Assembly: GCA_964521575.1 (NCBI GenBank)
Contig: CAZFSR010000008.1
Span: 46,716-110,715 of the forward strand
Source: 79-D21 sp964521575
GTDB lineage: Bacteria; Synergistota; Synergistia; Synergistales; 79-D21
Direction: 5' to 3'
Length of the DNA: 64,000 nt
The notes beneath the pieces were generated by a model that saw only the letters and a program-made list of their open reading frames with translations, was not told the DNA's origin and made no database searches. How positions within the stretch are numbered: position 1 is the first letter of the stretch; every line of letters begins with the position of its first letter. Below are positions 9,059-17,125 of the stretch, piece after piece. A program made the translations under genes and the position numbers.

Positions 9059-10330
9059 ATGCTGGATCCGAGACTGGTCAGGGAAAACCCCGATTCGATC
9101 CGCCGGATGCTCGAAAACAGGCACTCATCCTGGCCGGTCGATGAGGCACTGGCGCTAGACGGGCGCAGGAGGGAACTTCTCAACGAGGTCGAGGCCCTCA
9201 AGGCCATCCGGAACGAAGGATCGAGAAAAGTTGCAACCCTGAAGAAGGATGATCCGGAAAAGGCTGCGCTGATGGAGGAGATGCGCAACGCCGGAGCCCG
9301 CGTAAAGGCTCTTGACGCGGACCTCGCGAGTGTCGAGGCCCAGTTTGAGGAACTGATCCTCCAGCTTCCCAACATGCCGCACCCTTCGGTCCCGATCGGC
9401 GCGGACGAAAACGACAACCCCGAAATCCGGCGTTGGGGGACCCCCCCCGTTTTCTCCTTTACCCCTCGGCCTCACTGGGAGATCGGGGAAGCACTCGGGA
9501 TCATGGATTTCGACCGAGGCGCACGGCTCGCCCAAGCCCGCTTCACCGTGTTGAAGGGAGCCGGAGCCAGGCTGGAAAGGGCCCTCCTCAACTTCATGCT
9601 CGACCTCCATACCCGGGAACACGGATACGAGGAAGTCGAACCTCCCTTCATGGTGAACTCCGCGACGATGAGGGGAACTGGCCAACTTCCCAAGTTTTCC
9701 GAAGAACTTTACCGTTGCGAGGGGGACGACCTCTGGCTGATTCCGACCGCAGAGGTTCCTCTGACCAACCTGCGGGCAGGGGAGATTCTCAAGGAGGAGG
9801 AGCTCCCTATCAACCTGACTGCCTACACCCCCTGTTTCAGGCGCGAAGCCGGGAGCTACGGGCGTGACGTTCGCGGCATGCTGCGCCAGCACCAGTTCGA
9901 TAAGGTCGAAATGGTCAAGATCGTGCATCCCGATTCCAGCTACGAGGAGCTCGAAAAACTGACGAACAACGCGGAACGGGTTCTCCAGATCCTTGGCCTG
10001 CCATACCGGGTCATCTGCCTTTGTACGGGAGATATGGGATTCGCATCAAGCAAGACCTATGACATCGAAGTCTGGCTGCCTTCACAGGACAAATATCGAG
10101 AAATCAGCTCCTGCAGCAATTGTGAGGATTTCCAGGCTCGCCGGATGAACACTCGTTTCCGCTCCAAGGACACCGGGAAAACCCGTTTCGTCCATACGCT
10201 GAACGGATCGGGAATCGCAATCGGGCGTTGCCTGATCGCCGTTCTCGAGAATTACCAGCGAGAGGATGGGTCCGTCATGATCCCTGAACCCCTCGTCCCC
10301 TACATGGGCGGCATGGAAGAAATCCGCTGA
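9059..10330 (+). CDS. serS: Seryl-tRNA synthetase
   Basis: Class II synthetase charging tRNA-Ser (and tRNA-Sec where present). The N-terminal coiled-coil arm is evident at about residues 30-105; motif 2 FRREAGSYGRDVRGMLRQHQF and motif 3 GSGIAIGRCLIAVLENYQ follow. 423 residues, normal. ATG at 9059 is preferred over a TTG two codons earlier because GGGGAGG lies seven bases upstream. Ends before a long hairpin. Confidence 0.96.
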   Translation: MLDPRLVRENPDSIRRMLENRHSSWPVDEALALDGRRRELLNEVEALKAIRNEGSRKVATLKKDDPEKAALMEEMRNAGARVKALDADLASVEAQFEELILQLPNMPHPSVPIGADENDNPEIRRWGTPPVFSFTPRPHWEIGEALGIMDFDRGARLAQARFTVLKGAGARLERALLNFMLDLHTREHGYEEVEPPFMVNSATMRGTGQLPKFSEELYRCEGDDLWLIPTAEVPLTNLRAGEILKEEELPINLTAYTPCFRREAGSYGRDVRGMLRQHQFDKVEMVKIVHPDSSYEELEKLTNNAERVLQILGLPYRVICLCTGDMGFASSKTYDIEVWLPSQDKYREISSCSNCEDFQARRMNTRFRSKDTGKTRFVHTLNGSGIAIGRCLIAVLENYQREDGSVMIPEPLVPYMGGMEEIR

Positions 10331-10335
10331 CGGAG

Positions 10336-10385
10336 TACGGGGATCGGCTTCCTTCCATGCCCTTTTAAGGAATCCGATCCCCGTA
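10336..10385 (+). terminator. Long hairpin after serS, probable terminator
   Basis: 18-19 bp inverted repeat (10336-10354 with 10367-10385, one mismatch) starting six bases after the serS stop. Only short T stretches follow, so termination strength is uncertain. Confidence 0.55.
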
Positions 10386-10477
10386 TTCCCCTCCGTTTTC
10401 CCCCAACTATGATAGAATGTTGTTGGAATTCGCCCCCAGAGGGGGTTTATATTTGTGTGCAGTGAAGGAGGAAGTTC

Positions 10478-12220
10478 ATGTCACCGGTCGTGGTTCAATG
10501 GGACATGCTTTACCAGGTCGGCCTGATCGGGATCGCGTGCATCGCTTCCCAGAGATTGCTGCGCCGGTTCCTTGAGCGGGACCAGTACGACTATATGAAA
10601 GACATCCTTTTCGTCGCTTGTTGGCTCGTCTTCGGCCTGGTTTCGGAAAGCGCCACGATCCGTCTGATTGTTGCTGCAGGGTGCGGTGCCTGCCTGATCG
10701 GAGTGTGCCAGCGAACCTACCGGAACCGCGATCTCCGTTGGGCCTACCTGGCGCTAGGAGCCGTCATCGCCATGTTCGGTCCGAGAATTTTCTTCATCGG
10801 TCTCCCCGAGGGACGTTACCTTTACCTGTCCCCCCTTGTCTCCGTCATCGTAACCTCGCTCTGGATGGGGTTTTTCCCACTTCTCATGCAGGAACTGGAC
10901 CAAATTCCCGGGCTCGCGGGCTACCTTCTGGCAACCTGCTGGAGCCTGGTTCTTCTTGTCAGTTTCCCGGCAACGCACGCCTTTTCCGAATCGTTTTACC
11001 TCGGCGTAGCCGCTCTTCTTTTCCTGGCGGTCTTCTGGAGCCGCCATGGGCAGGTATACCGAAGGCTCGGCGAGCCGCTAACCGCAATGTGGGGAATGCT
11101 GGCCGCCTGCGCCTCCACGATCGGCGTGAGCAAGGGGGTCGCCTTCACAACCCTGATGGTTCTCCCTGTCGGCCTTTTCGCCCTGCCGATCATGGAATTC
11201 TCCCTGCAAATCGTCAGCCGAGCCGTGGCAAGCACCCCGCGAGGGGACGTGTCCCTTTACCGCAAGCTTGTCGATCACGGGTTGGACCACCCGACCGCAG
11301 TCCGTTTCGTCGCCGGAATCTGCTCTTCTTTCGCTCTTGCGATCGCCCTGGCCCAAATGGACCTTGACCTCCCCGCAGCCGTCACGGCAGCAGGAGCATT
11401 TGCCGTCTTCGTCTTCCCCGCCCTCCGGAAAATCCTTTCCGCCACGGACAGGGAGAGCGAGAGAAACCCATCCCTGTGGGGCATCCGGGTCGATAACGTC
11501 TCGCTGAACTTTGCCCTTTCAAAGGTAAAATCATGGATTTCCTTCGGCAATCGGGGCTACGTCATCGTTACGCCGGACGCACTCGCCGCGCTCCGGAGCC
11601 GGTACGACAAGGGATACCGCGCCATGGTGCGCGAAGCGGATCTCGTCCTTCCGGACGGCATGGGACTCATACAAGCTCTCAAGCTCCTTGGCTCGCCCGT
11701 TCAGCAGCGCATACCGGGGGTCGAGTTCGTGGAACAGCTCTGCAGGCTTTCCGCCTCCGAGAAAAACCCGGTCTATTTCCTCGGGGCAAAAGAGGGGGTC
11801 GCAAAGGCTGCAGCGGAAAGGCTCTCAGAAAAGTATCCCGGGATGGTCGTGGCCGGATTCCGCCACGGCTATTTCCGTAGGGACGAGGAAGAAGCTGTTT
11901 GCAGGGAGATCCGCGAGGCAGGGACCCAAATTCTTCTAGTCGGGCTGGGAGTTCCTCACCAGGAATTGTTCATTCGCAGGAATCTTGCCTCCCTAGGGCA
12001 TGTGGTTGCCATGGGAGTGGGCGGTAGTTTCGACGTCCTGTCGGGGAACCTTCGGCGGGCACCGAGATTTATGCAGAAATGCGGGCTGGAATGGCTGTTC
12101 CGTCTTTGCCAGGAACCCGGCATTCGGTTCAGGAAAGACCTTGGGCTGGTTCTTTTCGTCCTGCTCGTCCTTATGAAACGCTGCGGTTTGGACCGCTGGA
12201 ACGGCGGGGAGGAAGCATGA
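10478..12220 (+). CDS. Membrane-anchored WecG/TagA/CpsF-family glycosyltransferase with a degenerate GT4-like N-terminal half
   Basis: 580 residues. The first 330 are mostly hydrophobic (about 10 helices) and include DVSLYRKLVDHGLDHPTAV, which resembles the cytoplasmic HIHHRLL segment of WecA/TagO-type phosphoglycosyl transferases, but the histidines and the DD and NxxNxxDG catalytic motifs are not recognisable. Residues about 345-545 form a WecG/TagA/CpsF domain (VTPDALAAL, ADLVLPDGMG with the expected Asp near 392, RIPGVEFVE, GLGVPHQELF, GVGGSFDVLSG), which adds an aminosugar to a lipid-linked sugar in envelope polymer synthesis. A C-terminal hydrophobic stretch follows. Preceded by GGAGGAAG and coupled to the next gene by overlap. 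Substrate unknown. Confidence 0.82.
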   Translation: MSPVVVQWDMLYQVGLIGIACIASQRLLRRFLERDQYDYMKDILFVACWLVFGLVSESATIRLIVAAGCGACLIGVCQRTYRNRDLRWAYLALGAVIAMFGPRIFFIGLPEGRYLYLSPLVSVIVTSLWMGFFPLLMQELDQIPGLAGYLLATCWSLVLLVSFPATHAFSESFYLGVAALLFLAVFWSRHGQVYRRLGEPLTAMWGMLAACASTIGVSKGVAFTTLMVLPVGLFALPIMEFSLQIVSRAVASTPRGDVSLYRKLVDHGLDHPTAVRFVAGICSSFALAIALAQMDLDLPAAVTAAGAFAVFVFPALRKILSATDRESERNPSLWGIRVDNVSLNFALSKVKSWISFGNRGYVIVTPDALAALRSRYDKGYRAMVREADLVLPDGMGLIQALKLLGSPVQQRIPGVEFVEQLCRLSASEKNPVYFLGAKEGVAKAAAERLSEKYPGMVVAGFRHGYFRRDEEEAVCREIREAGTQILLVGLGVPHQELFIRRNLASLGHVVAMGVGGSFDVLSGNLRRAPRFMQKCGLEWLFRLCQEPGIRFRKDLGLVLFVLLVLMKRCGLDRWNGGEEA

Positions 12221-12684
12221 ATTCACAAGCCCGGGAAATCATGCACAAGGACCTGACGGCGGTGACTGAAAAAGACCGCGTGGAGGATGCCCTGCACGCC
12301 CTTTACAACCAGAGGCTTACGGGATTGCCGGTCGTAAAGGAGGATTGGGTCTTGGTCGGATTCCTTTCAGAGACCGACATTCTTCAGGCTGCATTCCCGA
12401 CCTACCTTGAATTCCTGGCCCAAAGCTCCTTCCTGGACAATTCTGAGGGAGGCCTGGTGGAAAGGCTTGCCACCGTGGCGAACCGAACTGTCGGGGAATT
12501 GATGAACCCCCATCCCTGTTTCGTCGAGCCCACAGCAAGCCTCATCACGGTAGCGGACATGATGATCCGCAAGAGGATCAAGAGATTGCCGGTGGTTGAA
12601 AACGGTCGACTTGTCGGCATCATCGACAGGGGAGCATTTTTTGAACACATGATGGAGAAACGGACCCATGGCGGCAGTTGCTGA
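12217..12684 (+). CDS. CBS-domain-pair protein
   Basis: 155 residues made of two CBS motifs: AREIMHKDLTAVTEKDRVEDAL...GLPVVKED...GFLSETDIL, and VGELMNPHPCFVEPTASLITVADMM...RLPVVENGRLVGIIDR. Such pairs bind adenine nucleotides in many proteins. The ATG lies inside the stop of the glycosyltransferase gene (ATGA) and the end overlaps the first V-ATPase stalk gene, so it sits in the same operon. A regulatory or energy-sensing role for the ATPase is inference from position only. Confidence 0.85.
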   Translation: MNSQAREIMHKDLTAVTEKDRVEDALHALYNQRLTGLPVVKEDWVLVGFLSETDILQAAFPTYLEFLAQSSFLDNSEGGLVERLATVANRTVGELMNPHPCFVEPTASLITVADMMIRKRIKRLPVVENGRLVGIIDRGAFFEHMMEKRTHGGSC

Positions 12685-13039
12685 CAAGCCTGACGCATCT
12701 CTGAGGAAATGGCCTGCAGAGTCCGAAATCGAGGCTTACAGGAGAGAACTGGAAGCCTCTTTTTTGCAGGAGGAGGCGGCCTTGGAGGCCAAGCGCCGAG
12801 AAGTCCTGGATAGGCTGGACCTGCTCGAGAGCAACACGCTTTCGGAAGTCCATGCGGAAAGAGAGGTGCTCCGGCAGCGCAGCGACAAGATCATGGCCTT
12901 GAACCAGGCCCTTATCGAAGAACGATTTAAGGCCTTCCTTTCAGGATTCCACTGCGATGACCTGGTAGAAGAACTTGCCAGGGCGAGCATGGCTCTTCTC
13001 TGTCCCAATAGGCGCCAGGCCGAGGAGGGGTCCGGTTGA
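12668..13039 (+). CDS. V-type ATPase peripheral-stalk subunit, G/H-like coiled coil
   Basis: 123 residues, strongly charged and helical (about 20-90), with no catalytic motif. Position identifies it: it directly precedes subunit I, and the order G-I-L-E-C-F-A-B-D is that of the Thermus V/A-ATPase operon. In those enzymes the G (H) subunit pairs with E to form the peripheral stalk. Overlaps the CBS gene by 17 bases and subunit I by 4. Sequence similarity alone would not prove the assignment. Confidence 0.7.
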   Translation: MAAVADKPDASLRKWPAESEIEAYRRELEASFLQEEAALEAKRREVLDRLDLLESNTLSEVHAEREVLRQRSDKIMALNQALIEERFKAFLSGFHCDDLVEELARASMALLCPNRRQAEEGSG

Positions 13040-14949
13040 TCTGCGAGATGCTCAGGCTTGCAATCTGGGGCCTGACTCAACAACGATCCGAGGTCGTGGA
13101 AACCTTGCACGATTTCGGCCTTCTTCATGTTTCCGACCCCATAGAAGCCAAACCTCCCTCCAGGGAAGAGGAAACACTCAAATTCACCCGGGCAAAGGTC
13201 CTCGGCATGCTGGAAGCCTTGGAGTGGAAGGAGTGGTCGGTCCTCACCGACGAGAGCATCGCCGCGGCCAGAGAACGCGTCGATCTCGGCATAGACGGCG
13301 TGGTCGGCGAAATCGACAGGAGCCTCGACGCTTTTCGCCAGAGATTGGCCGGCCTGATCGACGAAAGGCGGCGTCTCTCCGTTTCCCTTGCCGAACTGAA
13401 AAGGGCACACCAGGTTGTCTTTCATTTCATCCCTTTCGTCTCTGCAGAAGACGATGCGGATAGGGCCTTGACCCTCTGGTGGACGAAAGATGCCATTCTG
13501 CAGAAAACCTTGTCCGCCATCAGGGCTGCAATCCAAAAGCAAAACACCCCCGAGGAAGGCTCGAGAGATGCCCTTCGATTCCATGTCCTGAACACCGAAA
13601 GCGGGCAATCCGTCCTAGCGGCCAGCGTGGATAAACGATTTGCGGAAAAGGCTGAGGAGCAACTCAGGTTACAGGGAGCTGTCCAATGGAAGGCCCCTGA
13701 AGGTTATCAACGCTCCACGACCCGGGAATCGCTCTTTGCGGTCGAAGAAGGGCTGAAGGAAACGCTCGCCCGGCTCGACAACCTTTCCCAGGAAATCAAC
13801 AAGGCCCGGGAAGAGTGGGGACCTCGTCTCGCATCGCTTTACATCCTCCTCGACGAAAAGCTTGAAGAGGCCCTCGTCGAGTCGGGAAGCCAAACCAGGG
13901 GAGAAACCTTCCTGATAGAAGGCTGGATCCCGGCGGATTCTCTCCAGGCCGCTTTGGACATCCTTAAGTCACGATTCGGCGACAAGGTACTGGTCCAGTG
14001 GAGATATCCATCTTCGGAGGAATGGCACCGCGTCCCTTCTCTCCTCTCGAACCCGGCCGCAACCCGACCTTTCGAAATCCTTCTCAGGCTGATGCCTCAC
14101 CCCCTTTACAAGGGAGTGGACCCGACAACCCTCATGGCTGTCTTTTTTCCGTTCTTCTCCGGCTGCATGGTCGGAGACGCCGGTTACGGCATCCTGATCG
14201 GCCTGCTGGGGTTGTGGCTTTCAAGAAGCGCCAAGCACCCCCTTTTACCGCCGCTAGGAAAAATCCTCCTTTGGATCTGCGGTTGGAGCATCGCTTGGGG
14301 AATCGCCTTCGGCGAGTTTATCGGAGATCTCGGACACAGGCTATTCCACATGGAACCCCTGTGGGTCGAACGGTCCCATGCCGTTCTCCCTGTCCTGATC
14401 TTTACCATCGCGCTGGGTTTCACGCATATCTCGATCGGGCTGTTCCTGGGTTTCCTGGAAGGCCTTCGAAAAAAACATCGCCATCTCTGGATGGAAAGGC
14501 TCGGTTCCCTGATCGTGCTGTTTTCCCTCGTCGGGCTTTTGCTCATCGTACGGCTAAAGCTTCCGCAGCCCTTTTTCTCTCTCAACGTCGTGTTTCTCGT
14601 CATAGGTACCGCGCTCTTGCTGGCCGGAGGAAAAATCGGGGGGGTCATCGAAACCTTCAGCGCACTCGGGAATGTCCTGAGCTACGTCCGCATCGCGGCC
14701 ATCGGTCTTTCCTCGGCTATCCTGGCCGTCGTTGCCACGCGTTTTGTCGACGTTCTCGGCCTTTCCTTCCTCGGGATATTGATGGCCCTGGTCATCCATC
14801 TCCTTAACTTCGTCCTGGCGATTGGAGGATCCGGGCTGCATTCCGCCCGCCTCCATTACGTCGAATTCTTCAGCAAGTTCTATCTTGGAGGCGGTAAGGA
14901 GTTCCGCCCCTTCTCAAGGAGGAGATTCTATTGGAAAAGGCCCTGCTAG
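13036..14949 (+). CDS. ntpI: V-type ATP synthase subunit I
   Basis: Membrane stator subunit (a-subunit equivalent) that forms the ion half-channels and anchors the peripheral stalk. 637 residues: a cytoplasmic part with coiled coil to about 350, then seven or so membrane helices. GNVLSYVRIAAIGLSSAIL near 545-563 contains the conserved Arg that faces the ring Glu. The region KGVDPTTLMAVFFPFFSGCMVGDAGYG is typical. The N-terminus (TTG-type start region, GTTGATCTGCGAG) overlaps the upstream gene. Confidence 0.94.
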   Translation: MICEMLRLAIWGLTQQRSEVVETLHDFGLLHVSDPIEAKPPSREEETLKFTRAKVLGMLEALEWKEWSVLTDESIAAARERVDLGIDGVVGEIDRSLDAFRQRLAGLIDERRRLSVSLAELKRAHQVVFHFIPFVSAEDDADRALTLWWTKDAILQKTLSAIRAAIQKQNTPEEGSRDALRFHVLNTESGQSVLAASVDKRFAEKAEEQLRLQGAVQWKAPEGYQRSTTRESLFAVEEGLKETLARLDNLSQEINKAREEWGPRLASLYILLDEKLEEALVESGSQTRGETFLIEGWIPADSLQAALDILKSRFGDKVLVQWRYPSSEEWHRVPSLLSNPAATRPFEILLRLMPHPLYKGVDPTTLMAVFFPFFSGCMVGDAGYGILIGLLGLWLSRSAKHPLLPPLGKILLWICGWSIAWGIAFGEFIGDLGHRLFHMEPLWVERSHAVLPVLIFTIALGFTHISIGLFLGFLEGLRKKHRHLWMERLGSLIVLFSLVGLLLIVRLKLPQPFFSLNVVFLVIGTALLLAGGKIGGVIETFSALGNVLSYVRIAAIGLSSAILAVVATRFVDVLGLSFLGILMALVIHLLNFVLAIGGSGLHSARLHYVEFFSKFYLGGGKEFRPFSRRRFYWKRPC

Positions 14950-15149
14950 CCCTTGCAGCAGCTCTTGCGATCGGAATTCCTGCCCTGGCGACGGCTTACG
15001 CCCAGGCGAAGATCGGATCCGCAGGTGCGGGAACAGTCGCGGAAAAGCCGGAGACATCCGGCACCATGATCATTCTGGAGGCGATCCCTGAAACAATCGT
15101 CATCCTCGGTTTCGTTGTCGCCATCATGATGATCTTGCAACTTGCCTGA
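14931..15149 (+). CDS. ntpK: V-type ATP synthase subunit K (proteolipid c ring)
   Basis: 72 residues forming one helical hairpin: ALAIGIPALATAYAQAKIG, then a short loop, then IILEAIPETIVILGFVV with the ion-binding Glu at 54. It closely follows the pattern of the Thermus c subunit (AQARIG ... PETLVIFG). Ion type (H+ or Na+) cannot be read with confidence; Gln26 and the PET motif are noted. TTG start with AAGGAGGAG six bases upstream, overlapping the end of subunit I by 19 bases. Confidence 0.93.
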   Translation: MEKALLALAAALAIGIPALATAYAQAKIGSAGAGTVAEKPETSGTMIILEAIPETIVILGFVVAIMMILQLA

Positions 15150-15163
15150 CCCGATCAGCGGCG

Positions 15164-15820
15164 ATGACCTCCCAGAACCTTGGCGGAAATGCCCCGGAGG
15201 CCCTTGAATCTTTCAAGCGGGCCCTCCAGGAAGAATACGGGAGAAAGCTCAAAGATCTGAAGGAAAAGTTCGAGCAGGATTTTTCCGCCCTTATTGCCGC
15301 CCGAAGGTTGGAAGTCGAAAAGAAGGTCCAGGAAATCCGCATGAAACAGGGCATCGAATTCGAAACGGAAATCCTTCGCGCTAGGCAGTCCGCCTTCAGG
15401 GAACTGAGGGCTCGTGTCCTTGAAGCCATCGTCCAGGCAACCCAAAGGCTGGACGGGGAAATCTCGAGGAAAATCGAGGCTTTGCGGGCGAACCGGAGCG
15501 AATATATTCCTGTGCTCAACCATTTGGCGAGAGAGGCCCTTGATTCCCTCGCTGCTCCGCATGCCATCGTCCGCGTGGCGGTCGGGGAGGGGGGGCTGAT
15601 CGAGGCCGATCCGCGCATAGCCCGGATCGAGGAAGCCGCGGAACTTTCCATGGGCGGGGTTGTGGTCGTTGAAGCGGAAAACGGATCCCACCTCATCGAC
15701 AATTCCATGCAAACCCGTTGGGAACGTTTGAAACCGAAAATGGTTGAAAGTCTTTCACTCCAGATCGCTCCTTTAGTGGACGATGTCCAGCAGCCTTTCC
15801 CCGAACTACGGCTACCTTAA
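15164..15820 (+). CDS. ntpE: V-type ATP synthase subunit E
   Basis: Peripheral stalk subunit, 218 residues. The first 110 are a charged helix (ESFKRALQEEYGRKLKDLKEKFEQDF and onward), followed by a small globular domain with GGVVVVEAENGSHLIDNSM, a segment conserved in E subunits (usually GG..v...dG.i.vdnT). Lies between K and C as in other V-ATPase operons; the ribosome site before the ATG is weak. Overlaps subunit C by 38 bases. Confidence 0.9.
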   Translation: MTSQNLGGNAPEALESFKRALQEEYGRKLKDLKEKFEQDFSALIAARRLEVEKKVQEIRMKQGIEFETEILRARQSAFRELRARVLEAIVQATQRLDGEISRKIEALRANRSEYIPVLNHLAREALDSLAAPHAIVRVAVGEGGLIEADPRIARIEEAAELSMGGVVVVEAENGSHLIDNSMQTRWERLKPKMVESLSLQIAPLVDDVQQPFPELRLP

Positions 15821-16850
15821 CGCCCGCCTCAGGGCGCGGCTCGGCTTGTTCATCCAACCACAAGAGCTGAGACGTCTTTCCGGAGGAACGATCCGGGAAC
15901 TTGAGCTTTTTCTGCTTGAATCCGCCTACGCGGAGAGCTATCGCGCCCATTTGGTCTCGATCGAGGCATCTCCGCTAGCCCGGATTGAAATGGCGGTGTC
16001 GATCGGTGTGGCCAAAAGAATCAGGGAAACAGTCAATATTGCCCAGGGAGAACCCCGGGAGCTCATGAAAGTCGTGACGACCAGGTCTGATCTCCACAAT
16101 AGCCGTTTGGTCCTTCGCGGGCTTTCGCTTGGGCGAGATCCTTCAAGAAACCCGAGTTGGCATGGTTACGGAGAGCTCGAAACGGATTTCTTCGATTCGC
16201 TCTGGAGCGCAAACACGATCCTCGATGCCCGTGAAAAGTGTCTCGCAAACGGCTCCCCCTTGGCCCTTGCCCTCGGTGACGCCCTGGGGATCAGCCAAGG
16301 GGGTGAATCCCTGCCCTTGGCCGAACGGCAGCTTCTAAACACTTTTCTGTCTTACCAAGACAGGCTTTTTCGCAAGATCGGGGGCTCGGGCTGCGAAACG
16401 GCCCTTGAAGTCATGGGACGTTCCGTCGATCTGTGGAATATCGGCATCTGGTTCAGGAAGCACAGGGAAGACGGACCAAAAGCCAAGGAGGGGATCGCTT
16501 TTCTTCCCTACGGCAAGTGGCTGGCGATCCCGCGCCTGGAGAAATCCGGCTCGGTCAGGGCGCTTCTGGAGAACACCCCGTGGCAAAAGGACTTTGATGC
16601 TTCCATCCTCAAGACGGAATCCGCGACACTCATCCAGGGGGAACTCAACCGGGCTTTCTGGAAATGGCAGTCTTTCCTCTACCGACGAAACCTCCTCGGT
16701 TTTGAGGTTGCCGTGTCTTTTCTCGCCCGCCTTCTCATGGAGTGGCAGAATCTCAACATCCTCGCCGTAGGACTAGCCCTTGGCCACCCGCAGAAAGAGA
16801 TTTCCCGCCGGATTGTCGACGTCGTTGCGGAAGAGGGGCTTCCTTCATGA
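15783..16850 (+). CDS. ntpC: V-type ATP synthase subunit C
   Basis: Central-stalk socket subunit (AC39/d type) that links the rotor ring to subunits D and F. 355 residues, largely helical, with YLNARLRARLGLFIQPQELRRL at the N-terminus and YRRNLLGFEVAVSFLARLLMEWQNLNILAVGLALG near the C-terminus, the family's EvvnLRii..g...g-like segment. Position between E and F supports it. The stop overlaps the start of F. Confidence 0.88.
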   Translation: MSSSLSPNYGYLNARLRARLGLFIQPQELRRLSGGTIRELELFLLESAYAESYRAHLVSIEASPLARIEMAVSIGVAKRIRETVNIAQGEPRELMKVVTTRSDLHNSRLVLRGLSLGRDPSRNPSWHGYGELETDFFDSLWSANTILDAREKCLANGSPLALALGDALGISQGGESLPLAERQLLNTFLSYQDRLFRKIGGSGCETALEVMGRSVDLWNIGIWFRKHREDGPKAKEGIAFLPYGKWLAIPRLEKSGSVRALLENTPWQKDFDASILKTESATLIQGELNRAFWKWQSFLYRRNLLGFEVAVSFLARLLMEWQNLNILAVGLALGHPQKEISRRIVDVVAEEGLPS

Positions 16851-17116
16851 CGACAAAGGCGACCGAACGCGCGATTGTCATCGGAGAACAAGTTTTCGTC
16901 GATCTTTGGGCCTTGCTGGGGTTCGAAAAGCTCGTTTGCGAAGACCCAGCCGCCCTCGGAGAGAACCTGAAACTTTTCGTGGAAGGAAATGTTTCCCTTG
17001 TGATCGTGGAACAGGACTGGTTCGGCCGGGTTCCCGATTTTGTCAGGCAGCGGCTAACCAAGATGCAGAAACCCGTCTGGGTTTCCTTTCCCGGCCTGAA
17101 ATCTTCGCTCGGTTGA
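16847..17116 (+). CDS. ntpF: V-type ATP synthase subunit F
   Basis: Small rotor subunit, 89 residues. RAIVIGEQVFVDLWALLGF is the first strand-loop-helix of the F fold, followed by VSLVIVEQDWFGRVPDFVRQRL and PVWVSFPG. The ATG at 16847 overlaps the C stop. A much longer open frame extends upstream, but that part lies within subunit C and does not look like F. Nine bases separate it from subunit A. Confidence 0.88.
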   Translation: MTTKATERAIVIGEQVFVDLWALLGFEKLVCEDPAALGENLKLFVEGNVSLVIVEQDWFGRVPDFVRQRLTKMQKPVWVSFPGLKSSLG

Positions 17117-17125
17117 GGTGAAAGC

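Noticed and set aside
12079..12216. Longer N-terminus for the CBS protein
   Set aside because: The extra residues are a frame-shadow of the glycosyltransferase C-terminus; the ATG at 12217 starts exactly at the first CBS motif.
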